A stretch of 14,364 bases of DNA from Candidatus Calditenuaceae archaeon JGI OTU-1. GTDB taxonomy: Archaea > Thermoproteota > Nitrososphaeria_A > Caldarchaeales > Calditenuaceae. Below the pieces are notes generated by a model, which saw only the letters and a list, made by a program, of their open reading frames with translations, did no database searches and had not been told where the DNA came from. Positions 5,710-12,297 of the stretch are shown here, in pieces. Each line of letters begins with the position of its first letter. Position 1 is the stretch's first letter. The position numbers and the translations under genes were made by a program. Where the stretch lies: NCBI GenBank assembly GCA_000494145.1, contig AWOE01000043.1:1-14364 (forward strand), written 5' to 3'.

Positions 5710-7548
5710 ATGGACGTGAGGTGCATGTCGAGCCGAGCACCTGTCGGTCCGGAGGTCCTGGTCCTCGGAGCCCGTGATGGGTGGTCTATCGCCGAGTTCT
5801 GCGACGCGCTCAAGAGGTACGTCATCAGGCTCACCGAGGTCGGGTCGCCCGATGACCTGAGGGGCGTTGAGGCTGCTGAGGGGCCGGCAGTGGTCGTCGT
5901 GGATCCCGAGCGGCTCACCGAGTTCGAGGGCGAGCTCCGGAGATTCCTGGCCTCAAGGCCCTCGATCCTGATGGTGTCGCTAGATCGCCACCTCCGCCAC
6001 GAGGTTGACCTTCACCCCTTTCGAGGTGAAGCGGTTGGGTTCAGGGCCTTCCGGGGTGCGAGGGGAAGGCCGGCGGTGGAGCTCGTCACGCCCGCTGACC
6101 ACAAGACGGAGGCCCCCGAGTTGGCTTTCCGCTGGCTGAGGGACATCGGCTTCAACGTCCTGCTGCTTCGCGGCTCCGACCTGGGACCTGTCGCAGCGAG
6201 GGCCCTCGCCTCCTATGCGGCCCAGGCCATCGCCTTGGTCGAGGAGGGCTCACCACCTGAGGCGGTGGAGGCGGCCGCGGTCCACCGTCTCTGCTTCGGA
6301 CTCGGTCCGATAGGCGCGGTCAAGGCGCTGGGCTACCGGAGGCTCTCGTCCATGGCTGAGCTGGCGGAGAGGGCCGACCGTTCGCCGGTCGATCTCAACC
6401 GCCTCCCGGAGCTTCTGAAGGTCGCCGATGGGCTCAACCTCCCGGACCCCGTTCCTCCCGTCGACGGAATGTGGCTGGTGAGGGCCTCCTCGATGGTCGG
6501 TGCCGTTGCGGGCGAGCTGTCGTCGCTCTCGTCCAAGATCAGCACAGATCGATCGGCCCTCGACGTCTACGTCCGTGACCTGCTGGGATCGCCTGTGGGG
6601 CCGTTGGCGTTCGCTGACCTTCTGGGGCTCGACGCCGTGGTCAGATCGCTGGAGCGGGGCGCCGCTTCGCCCAGGTGGGCGGATGCCGTGAGGAAGGTGG
6701 TGGAGCGGGGTGAGCTGGGCGCGAAGTCGGGGCAAGGGTTCCTGCGGTGGCACCACGAGCTGGTGCTGGAGGGCAGGGTCCGTTACGAGCTCTGCGGGGC
6801 GTACGCGCTGATAACGCTGGACAGGCCCGAGAAGCTGAACGCCCTCGACGAGGGGATGTGGAAGGGCCTTCGGGCTGCGCTGAGGAGGGCGGCCGAGGAC
6901 GAAAGGGTGAGGGCCGTCCTGGTCAGGGGTCAGGGCAGGGCCTTCTCGGCCGGCGACGACATAGCGATGATGGCCGAATGGAAAGGGCTGGAGGACGCGA
7001 GGAGGTGGCACGACGAGCTGCTGATGCCTCTCCTCCGGGAGCTGCTTGAGCACAGGAAGCCGCTGATAGCTCTGGTCGACGGGATCGCCTTCGGAGGCGG
7101 CTGCGAGCTTCTGCTGGGGTTCGACGTCGTCGTAGCCAGCGAGAGGTCCCTCTTCTCCGTCCCCGAGACCCTCATCGGCGCCATCCCGCCCATAGTCTCG
7201 AGCATCGGCCCCACACTCCTCGGCAGGAAGGTGATCAGGTTCGCTCTGACGGGCGAGTGGATCACAGCGGAGGAGGCGCTGAGGCTCGGAATCGTGGACG
7301 TGGTCGTTCCTCACGATCAGGTATGGGAGGTTGGGGTGGAGTTCGCGGTGAAGGTCATGAGGCCCTCGCCCCAATCCGTCCGGACCGTCAAGGAGGTCGT
7401 GGCTGCCCAGAGGTCTTCGCTGATGCAGATCCTCTCGTTCGGAACCCAAAGCGTCGTCCCGATCTCCGCGACCGGCGAGTTCAAGGAAGGGCTCGAAGCG
7501 TTCCTGAGACGGCGCAGTCCCAGCTGGTTCCCGAGCGGATCTCCGTAG
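5710..7548 (+). CDS. 3-hydroxyacyl-CoA dehydrogenase-like / enoyl-CoA hydratase fusion with degenerate dehydrogenase half
   Basis: The layout is that of archaeal bifunctional dehydrogenase/crotonase proteins of beta-oxidation or the hydroxybutyrate cycles (612 residues from this start). The C-terminal half (~355-612) is an intact crotonase domain: 'YALITLDRPEKLNALDEG', oxyanion-hole 'AFSAGDD', and acid/base glutamates E466 ('GGGCEL') and E486 ('VPETLIG'), spaced 20 residues apart as in rat hydratase. The N-terminal half has the dehydrogenase fold in outline, including a closing 'GELGAKSGQGFLRW', but has lost catalytic features. The Rossmann loop is 'GARDGW' instead of GxGxxG, the HFFNP histidine region reads 'VGFRAFRG', and the PGFxxNR asparagine segment reads 'DLGPVAAR'. 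It is therefore probably a hydratase with a structural pseudo-dehydrogenase. TTG 5695 and ATG 5725 are alternative starts. It converges on EF-1 alpha. Confidence 0.85.
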   Translation: MDVRCMSSRAPVGPEVLVLGARDGWSIAEFCDALKRYVIRLTEVGSPDDLRGVEAAEGPAVVVVDPERLTEFEGELRRFLASRPSILMVSLDRHLRHEVDLHPFRGEAVGFRAFRGARGRPAVELVTPADHKTEAPELAFRWLRDIGFNVLLLRGSDLGPVAARALASYAAQAIALVEEGSPPEAVEAAAVHRLCFGLGPIGAVKALGYRRLSSMAELAERADRSPVDLNRLPELLKVADGLNLPDPVPPVDGMWLVRASSMVGAVAGELSSLSSKISTDRSALDVYVRDLLGSPVGPLAFADLLGLDAVVRSLERGAASPRWADAVRKVVERGELGAKSGQGFLRWHHELVLEGRVRYELCGAYALITLDRPEKLNALDEGMWKGLRAALRRAAEDERVRAVLVRGQGRAFSAGDDIAMMAEWKGLEDARRWHDELLMPLLRELLEHRKPLIALVDGIAFGGGCELLLGFDVVVASERSLFSVPETLIGAIPPIVSSIGPTLLGRKVIRFALTGEWITAEEALRLGIVDVVVPHDQVWEVGVEFAVKVMRPSPQSVRTVKEVVAAQRSSLMQILSFGTQSVVPISATGEFKEGLEAFLRRRSPSWFPSGSP

Positions 7549-7552
7549 AGAA

Positions 7553-7598
7553 CTGTGCAGGGTTGCAGAAGCAAATTATGCAAAATCTTCCTGTACAG
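7553..7598. terminator. Hairpin in the convergent gap, possible bidirectional terminator
   Basis: Between the stops at 7548 (+) and 7622 (-), ctgtgcagg (7553-7561) can pair with cctgtacag (7590-7598) as nine pairs with one G-T wobble. Inside it ttgca (7563-7567) can pair with tgcaa (7579-7583), leaving an 11-base AT-rich loop. The position suits a shared terminator or processing structure for the two converging transcripts. Archaeal terminators often rely on T-tracts instead, so this is tentative. Confidence 0.35.
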
Positions 7599-7621
7599 AA
7601 CTTTCCATCTAAGATGAGGAA

Positions 7622-8920
7622 TCACTTGCCGAACTTCGTGATCTCCCTGACGATCCCTGCACCTATTGTCATGCCCATGTCCCTGATCGCGAAACGTCCG
7701 AGCTGCGGGAACTCGCTGTACGGCTCCAGGGCAACCGGCTTCAGCGGCTGGAGTTTGACGACCGCAGCGTCACCGGTTCTGAGGAACTGCGGGTTCTTCT
7801 CGACGACCTGGCCGGTCCTCGGATCTATCTTGGCCTCGAGCTCCACGAACTTCACGGCCGTCTGGGCGGTGTGGATGTGCATGACCGGCGTGTAGCCGAC
7901 CGATATCGCCGTCGGGTGGTTGATTATGATTATCTGGGCCCTGAACTCCTCGGCGACCTTGCAGGGGTTGTCCGGGTGGCTCACGACCATGCCCCTAGAG
8001 AGCTGGGCCTTCTCGACGCCCTTGAGGTTGAAGCCGATGTTGTCGCCGGGGACGGCCTGCTGGAGCGGCGTGTGGTGCATCTCGATGCTCTTCACCTCGG
8101 CCCTCAGCCCTCCCGGCATGATCACCACCTGGTCGCCCGGCTTCAGCACGCCGGTCTCGACCCTGCCCACCGGGACGGTTCCGATGCCCTTGATCGAGTA
8201 GACGGCCTGTATCGGGATCCTGAGCGGCTTGTCGATCGGTTTCGGCGGCTCTTGGAGCGCGTCGAGGGCCTCGAGGAAGGTCGGGCCGTTGTACCAGGGC
8301 ATCTTGTCGCTACGCTCGACGAGGTTGTCGCCGGTCCACCCGGAGACCGGGATGAAGGGGATCTTAGACGGGTCTATGCCGAGCTGCCTCATCAGCGCCG
8401 ATACTCCCTGCTTCACCTCCTCGAACCTCTCCTTCGACCAGTTGACGGACGGGTCGTCCATCTTGTTCACGAGGACTATCAGCTGCCTGATGCCGAGCAT
8501 GTAGGCCAGGAAGAGGTGCTCCCTCGCCTGTCCTCCCGGACCTATCGCGACCTCGTACTCGCCCTTCTTGGCTGATATCACGAGGACCGCGGCGTCTGCC
8601 TGCGAGGCGCCTGTGATCATGTTCTTGATGAAGTCCCTGTGTCCTGGGGCGTCGATGATGGTGAAGAAGTTCTTCTTGGTCTCGAACTTGGTGTAGCTGG
8701 TCGTGATCGTCAGCCCCCTCTCCCTCTCCTCCTTGACCGTGTCCATGATGAAGGCGTAGACGAAGGTCTCCTTCCCGAGCCTCTTGGCCTCCTCCTCGAG
8801 CTGCTTGAGCTGCCGCTCGTCGATCGATTTGTTCAGCACCAGGAAGTGGCCGATGGTCGTCGACTTGCCGTGGTCGACGTGGCCTATCACGACGAGGTTG
8901 ATGTGCGGCTTCCCGGACAT
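7622..8920 (-). CDS. tuf: Translation elongation factor EF-1 alpha (aEF1A)
   Basis: This is the GTPase that brings aminoacyl-tRNA to the ribosomal A site. The 432 residues match the archaeal/eukaryal length and contain all G motifs: G1 'GHVDHGKS' (13-20), G2 region 'EERERGLTI' (64-72), G3 'DAPGHRDF' (90-97), G4 'NKMD' (152-155) and G5 'VSGW' (~192-195). The beta-barrel domains close with the typical 'GRFAIRDMGMTIGAGIV' near the end. The ATG at 8920 gives the family N-terminus 'MSGKPHINLVVIGHVDHG'. A TATA element lies 28-37 bases upstream. In many archaea the gene for ribosomal protein uS10 follows tuf, but here the gene is followed only by the convergent hydratase fusion, so the usual pair is broken up. 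Confidence 0.98.
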   Translation of the reverse strand: MSGKPHINLVVIGHVDHGKSTTIGHFLVLNKSIDERQLKQLEEEAKRLGKETFVYAFIMDTVKEERERGLTITTSYTKFETKKNFFTIIDAPGHRDFIKNMITGASQADAAVLVISAKKGEYEVAIGPGGQAREHLFLAYMLGIRQLIVLVNKMDDPSVNWSKERFEEVKQGVSALMRQLGIDPSKIPFIPVSGWTGDNLVERSDKMPWYNGPTFLEALDALQEPPKPIDKPLRIPIQAVYSIKGIGTVPVGRVETGVLKPGDQVVIMPGGLRAEVKSIEMHHTPLQQAVPGDNIGFNLKGVEKAQLSRGMVVSHPDNPCKVAEEFRAQIIIINHPTAISVGYTPVMHIHTAQTAVKFVELEAKIDPRTGQVVEKNPQFLRTGDAAVVKLQPLKPVALEPYSEFPQLGRFAIRDMGMTIGAGIVREITKFGK

Positions 8921-8947
8921 CTCGTCTCGGGACCGGATTCTCCTCGC

Positions 8948-8957
8948 AAATATTTAA
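8948..8957 (-). promoter_or_regulatory. TATA box of EF-1 alpha
   Basis: The minus strand reads ttaaatattt, centred about 32 bases upstream of the EF-1 alpha ATG at 8920, inside the 133-base gap after the surface-protein gene. It suggests that EF-1 alpha has its own promoter and a leader of a few bases, and is not simply read through from upstream. Confidence 0.6.
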
Positions 8958-8992
8958 GGGCAAAATCCGGTGGTGAGCCGTTGAGTCGGAGG

Positions 8993-9008
8993 AAAAAGCA
9001 CGGCGCCG
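8993..9008 (-). terminator. Possible terminator of the surface-protein gene
   Basis: Downstream of the surface-protein stop (9054) the minus strand has the GC palindrome cggcgccg (9001-9008) followed by tgcttttt, giving a five-T tract. It sits upstream of the EF-1 alpha TATA box, where termination would separate the two units. The palindrome has no loop and the T-tract is short, so the call is weak. Confidence 0.3.
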
Positions 9009-9053
9009 AAGAAATTTGGGGACGGTTTCAGAAATACGAGGGGAACGGGACGG

Positions 9054-10784
9054 TCAGTAGGGGAGCGCCCTCCTTCTCCGTCCCAGGACGAGCGAGGCGC
9101 CGAGGAGAGCGGCGATGACGGCCAGCAGCCCAGGGATCACGTAGGTCGTGACGGGTTCGGCGAAGTACTGGGTCGAGGTGGTCGTGGTGCTGAGCGTGGT
9201 CGTGGTGCTGAGGGTCGTCGTGGTGCTGAGTGTTGTGGTGGTTGAGAGGGTTGTGGTGGTCGAGTAGGTCGTGGACTCGGTGAGCGTGGTCGTGGTGCTG
9301 AGGGTCGTCGTGGTGCTCTGGGTGAGCGTTGTGGTCGTCGAGCTGGTGGTGGTTGTGACCGAGGTCTGGGTTATGGTGGTGGTCCTTACGTCGTAGACCG
9401 TGGTCGTCGATCCGACGACGGAGGTCACTGTGGTGCTGAGCGTCGACGTCGTGAGAACGGTGCTGGTCGTGGTGGTGGAGACGACGAGGGCGTCTGGGCA
9501 GAACCAGCTGTAGAATGCGTCTTCCATCCCCGATGGGCCGAGGGTCGGCGTGAAGGAGGTCCAGGAAAGTGTTGGTGGAGAGACAGGCGTTATTGAAGGT
9601 GTTGTGATTGAAAGCGGCGACGGGCTGATCGTGAAGCTGATCGTCCCCACATTCACCCCGTCGAGGACCGCGTAATATGCGGGCCAGTTGTCGCTGTACC
9701 CTGTGAAGATCAGGCACGTTCCGGTTGAGGCCGAATCTTGCGCTGCTTGGAACCCAGAGGTATCTCCGAGGACGAACGCGTGTGAGAGGTCACCTGTCGA
9801 AGGGTTGACGGCGAACAGCACCGCATCAGGGGTGCCGAAGGCGTATGTCGTTCCGACGCCGTAGGCAAGCCCTCCGACCATCGAAAGCGATACCACTTCA
9901 TCATCGGAGGATGTCCCTATCGTCTTCGCGAGCTCAAGGTTGAGTGCCGGGTCGAGCCTCATGAAGAGGAACTCTCTAGGAGGAACATAATATCTGCCAG
10001 CCACGTAGAGCTTGCCGCCGGATACCACAACATCGACCCCTTCCTCGTAGTACGAGGTCGTAAAGACCCTTGTGAGCTCGTGGTTCCCCGCGGCGTCGAA
10101 CCTCGAAACGAAGAGGTCCCAAGAAACGGTTCTCCCAGTCACGTAGAGCTTGTTGCCGGAGAAAGCGACCGAGTATGCAAAGTCTCCTCCACCTGCTGTC
10201 ACATTGAAGAGTCGGGCCCATGTGACATTGAAGTCGGAGGTCCTGACAGCGAGCAGGTGAGCTGAAATTCCACCAGATGTGTCTATAGACGTGCCGGCTA
10301 TGAAGAGGAGTGAGCCGTCGGCGCTGATGGACATACCCCCCGGAGAATCACTGCCATCGATGTCGTAGACCGCCGCGCCAACAACGTTGCAGATCGAGCT
10401 GGTCAAGTTGAACTTAACCAGCAGGAGGTTCGGTGGATTGGATCCGTAATTGGTGTCGCCTAAGACGTAGACATTACTGCCGTGAGCAACCACCTTCCAG
10501 CCTCTCTCGTAGATTAAGCTCCCGAGGTCGACGGCTACGCTGCACTTGTGCGAGTTGTCCGCCTTGTTGAATATCGAGAGGAAGAGGTTGGGCGTATTCG
10601 GACCGAAGCTCCCCGTCTCGCCCACCACGTAGATGTGGTTCGAGTCGACGAAAATCCCGCGGGCAATATCCGGGTTCGATCCCCCGAAGAGCCGCCTGAA
10701 GGTCACGAGCTCCGCGTTCGCCGCGACCATCTGCGTGGCTACCAGCGCAGTGAGGACCAACAGGATTGCTAGGGCTCTCCGCAT
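9054..10784 (-). CDS. Secreted cell-surface protein: seven-bladed propeller, Thr-rich stalk, C-terminal membrane anchor
   Basis: I do not recognise a named family, but the architecture of the 576 residues is clear. Residues 1-~24 are a signal peptide ('MRRALAILLVLTALVATQMV', then Ala-rich). About seven repeats of the form 'xLYVxGxT...LFxxxFD' follow, for example 'HIYVVGETGS', 'NVYVLGDTNY', 'KLYVTGRTVS' and 'KLYVAGRYYV', indicating a seven-bladed beta-propeller of SBBP type (roughly 45-380). A Pro/Ser/Thr linker leads to a Thr/Ser stalk (434-540), probably glycosylated, then a single membrane span 'PGLLAVIAALLGASLVLG' and an 'RRRR' stop-transfer. N-T/S sequons occur in the propeller. This arrangement is typical of archaeal S-layer-associated or adhesive proteins. 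The propeller's ligand is unknown. The start at 10784 has a TATA box ~27 bases upstream, giving a near-leaderless mRNA. Confidence 0.85.
   Translation of the reverse strand: MRRALAILLVLTALVATQMVAANAELVTFRRLFGGSNPDIARGIFVDSNHIYVVGETGSFGPNTPNLFLSIFNKADNSHKCSVAVDLGSLIYERGWKVVAHGSNVYVLGDTNYGSNPPNLLLVKFNLTSSICNVVGAAVYDIDGSDSPGGMSISADGSLLFIAGTSIDTSGGISAHLLAVRTSDFNVTWARLFNVTAGGGDFAYSVAFSGNKLYVTGRTVSWDLFVSRFDAAGNHELTRVFTTSYYEEGVDVVVSGGKLYVAGRYYVPPREFLFMRLDPALNLELAKTIGTSSDDEVVSLSMVGGLAYGVGTTYAFGTPDAVLFAVNPSTGDLSHAFVLGDTSGFQAAQDSASTGTCLIFTGYSDNWPAYYAVLDGVNVGTISFTISPSPLSITTPSITPVSPPTLSWTSFTPTLGPSGMEDAFYSWFCPDALVVSTTTTSTVLTTSTLSTTVTSVVGSTTTVYDVRTTTITQTSVTTTTSSTTTTLTQSTTTTLSTTTTLTESTTYSTTTTLSTTTTLSTTTTLSTTTTLSTTTTSTQYFAEPVTTYVIPGLLAVIAALLGASLVLGRRRRALPY
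9165..9485 (-). repeat. Low-complexity Thr/Ser stalk coding repeat (18-base units at the 3' end)
   Basis: This stretch encodes residues 434-540 of the surface protein, about two-thirds Thr or Ser. Toward the 3' end (about 9174-9256 and again near 9285-9320) it becomes tandem 18-base units encoding Leu-Ser-Thr-Thr-Thr-Thr, differing only at wobble positions. Such repeats change copy number by slippage or recombination, which would alter stalk length without shifting frame. Confidence 0.85.
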
Positions 10785-10803
10785 ATGGGCCCAGTCTGAA
10801 ACT

Positions 10804-10817
10804 CCAATACTAAATTG
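10804..10817 (-). promoter_or_regulatory. TATA region of the surface-protein gene
   Basis: The minus strand reads caatttagtattgg, an AT-rich island centred ~27 bases upstream of the ATG at 10784. The spacing matches a leaderless archaeal transcript. The rest of the 140-base gap to the E1-rhodanese stop holds only the hairpin noted separately. Confidence 0.5.
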
Positions 10818-10864
10818 TTGCGGAACTGGAACATGCGAAATTCGCGCGTATCCTGTACATGGAC

Positions 10865-10923
10865 GCTACACTGAACTTCGCGCTGAAGGCCTTGAAAACC
10901 CGGGAGAAGCAGGCCTCTGTAGC
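10865..10923 (-). terminator. Two-part hairpin immediately downstream of the E1-rhodanese gene
   Basis: Just after the stop at 10925 the minus-strand RNA can fold as gctaca (10918-10923) with tgtagc (10865-10870), enclosing an inner stem gaggcc/ggcctt (one G-T pair) with a loop containing cccgggtttt. It may terminate or stabilise the 3' end of the transcript. The window-end inverted copy stops inside this structure at 10890. Confidence 0.35.
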
Positions 10924-10984
10924 CTCAGTACCGAGGAATTGACGGGTCCACCCGGGCGGCGTAGGCGTCGATTCCCCCTGCCAG
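10890..10984 (+). repeat. 95-base inverted repeat, resident copy
   Basis: This segment covers the last 20 codons of the E1-rhodanese gene, its stop codon and 35 bases downstream. It is repeated without mismatch as the reverse complement at 14270-14364. Here it continues naturally on both sides and completes a normal gene, so this is the genuine copy. Confidence 0.95.
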
Positions 10985-12064
10985 ATTGTAGCTCCTAGTT
11001 ATGCCCACGTCCCTCAGCAGCTTAACGGCCAGCGCGCTCCTCTGACCCGTGTGGCAGTAGACGATCACCTTCTTCGTCTGGTCGATCTCGTGGAGCCTCG
11101 AGGTGAGCTGGCTTAACGGTATCAGCTTGGCGCCCGGTATCCTGCAGATCTCCCACTCGACGGGCTCCCGGACGTCGACGATCTCGATCCTCTCGCCGCG
11201 CTCGAGCATCTCCTTGAACTCCTCCGGCGTTATGCTGAAGCTCGCACCGATCTCCTCGCCGGTCACCCTGACGCCGCAGAAGGCCTCGTAGTCGATCAGC
11301 TCCTTTATCGTCGGGTTGTCGCCGCAGACGGGGCAGTTCCTGTCGCGCTGGAAGGAGAGCTCGCGGAAGGTCATCGAGAGGGCGTCGACGAGCAGCAGCC
11401 TCCCTATCAAAGGCCTTCCGATGCCGAGTATCAGCTTCAGCGCCTCGTTGGCCTGGAGGGCTCCGATTATCCCTGGCAGGACTCCGAGGACGCCCCCCTC
11501 TGCGCAGGATGGGACGAGGCCCGGCGGCGGAGGCTCGGGGTAGAGGCACCTGTAGCAGGGCCCCTTGCCGGCGTAGAAGACCGAGACCTGGCCGTCGAAC
11601 CGGAAGATGCTGCCGTAGACGAGGGGCTTCCCCAGCAGGACGCAGGCGTCGTTCAGCAAATACCTCGTCGGGAAGTTGTCGGTCGCGTCTATCACCACGT
11701 CGTACTCTTTGATGACCTCGAGGGCGTTGCTCGAGTTGATGACGGTGTCGTAGCTCTTCACCTCGATGAAGGGGTTCAGCTCCCTCAACCTCTTCGCAGC
11801 GACCTCCGACTTCTTCTTCCCCACGTCTCCTGTGGTGAACAGGACCTGGCGCTGAAGGTTGGTCTCGTCGACCTCGTCGAAGTCCACAACCCCTATTCTC
11901 CCGACGCCCGCCGCAGCGAGGTACAGGGAGACCGGCGATCCGAGGCCGCCCGCACCCACCACCAGCACCTTCGCCGCCTTCAGCCTCTTCTGCCCCCTCA
12001 TCCCGACCTCGGGCATGATCAGGTGCCTTCCGTAACGGCGTATCTCGGGGAAGCTCAGCGTCAC
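10925..12064 (-). CDS. moeB: MoeB/ThiF/Uba4-type E1 adenylyltransferase with C-terminal rhodanese domain
   Basis: This enzyme adenylates the C-terminus of a ubiquitin-like sulfur carrier and, through its rhodanese domain, supplies sulfur to give a thiocarboxylate. In archaea it serves molybdopterin synthesis, tRNA thiolation and protein sampylation. Counting 379 residues from 12064, 'GAGGLG' (37-42) binds ATP, zinc ligands are C170/C173 ('CYRC') and C244/C247 ('CPVC'), C187 in 'PSCAEGGVLG' is the E1 cysteine position, and the rhodanese domain (~280-375) has active-site C337 in 'CHTGQRS'. I chose the GTG at 12064 because GGTGAT (12071-12076) lies six bases upstream and family proteins begin near 'PEIRRYGRHLIMPE'. 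The GTG at 12112 is an alternative supported by TATA spacing. It probably partners the TtuA-type gene at 4216-5175. ThiF/TtuC naming is equally possible. Confidence 0.93.
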   Translation of the reverse strand: MTLSFPEIRRYGRHLIMPEVGMRGQKRLKAAKVLVVGAGGLGSPVSLYLAAAGVGRIGVVDFDEVDETNLQRQVLFTTGDVGKKKSEVAAKRLRELNPFIEVKSYDTVINSSNALEVIKEYDVVIDATDNFPTRYLLNDACVLLGKPLVYGSIFRFDGQVSVFYAGKGPCYRCLYPEPPPPGLVPSCAEGGVLGVLPGIIGALQANEALKLILGIGRPLIGRLLLVDALSMTFRELSFQRDRNCPVCGDNPTIKELIDYEAFCGVRVTGEEIGASFSITPEEFKEMLERGERIEIVDVREPVEWEICRIPGAKLIPLSQLTSRLHEIDQTKKVIVYCHTGQRSALAVKLLRDVGITRSYNLAGGIDAYAARVDPSIPRY

Positions 12065-12070
12065 GTACTC

Positions 12071-12076
12071 ATCACC
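12071..12076 (-). promoter_or_regulatory. Ribosome binding site GGTGAT deciding the E1-rhodanese start
   Basis: The minus strand reads ggtgat, a full match to the anti-Shine-Dalgarno end of archaeal 16S rRNA, six bases before the GTG at 12064. It is the strongest ribosome site in the divergent region and favours this start over the upstream GTG at 12112. Confidence 0.6.
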
Positions 12077-12136
12077 CTTCACGACCGGTTCAACGCTCTG
12101 GAGCTCGACCACCTCGCACGCTTTTGTCGGAGAGCT

Positions 12137-12145
12137 CTATATCAA
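12137..12145 (-). promoter_or_regulatory. TATA box of the E1-rhodanese gene
   Basis: The minus strand reads ttgatatag, centred ~27 bases upstream of 12114, so transcription would begin near the alternative GTG at 12112 and leave a ~50-base leader before the preferred start at 12064. The octamer ttccggtt (minus strand, 12144-12151) directly abuts it on the upstream side. Confidence 0.45.
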
Positions 12146-12258
12146 CCGGAAACCGCGATGGCTCGACCGTCCCGCATCCGCGGATCGCGACGCCCTCCGT
12201 CACCCTCTTCGCGGACGTTGACGCTCCCCGCACGATACTTCCGGTTTTCGTAGGAAAC

Positions 12259-12268
12259 ACTTTAATAC
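12259..12268 (+). promoter_or_regulatory. TATA box of the second Lrp/AsnC gene
   Basis: The sequence actttaatac is 30-39 bases upstream of the ATG at 12298, in a locally AT-rich stretch. A GGTG ribosome site at 12289-12292 is five bases before the start codon. The octamer ttccggtt (12239-12246) lies 13 bases upstream of the box. Confidence 0.5.
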
Positions 12269-12297
12269 AAATTGCGAATGGAGGATTTGGTGTTCCA

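Noticed and set aside
6250..7449. A 399-codon open frame on the minus strand
   Set aside because: It lies antisense to the hydratase fusion, is rich in His/Arg/Pro and has no recognisable domain; a GC-skew shadow.
7871..8575. A 234-codon open frame on the plus strand, with others at 8639-9118
   Set aside because: These are antisense to EF-1 alpha, whose motifs are unmistakable; composition is typical of the complementary frame.
9165..9485. Periodic short repeats that could suggest a CRISPR or satellite array
   Set aside because: The unit is 18 bases, in frame with a surface protein, varies only at wobble positions and has no spacers. It encodes a Thr stalk.
10633..10998. A plus-strand open frame across the gap between the surface protein and the E1-rhodanese gene
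   Set aside because: It is antisense to both genes, has no ribosome site and no recognisable sequence; the gap is better explained by a promoter and a hairpin.
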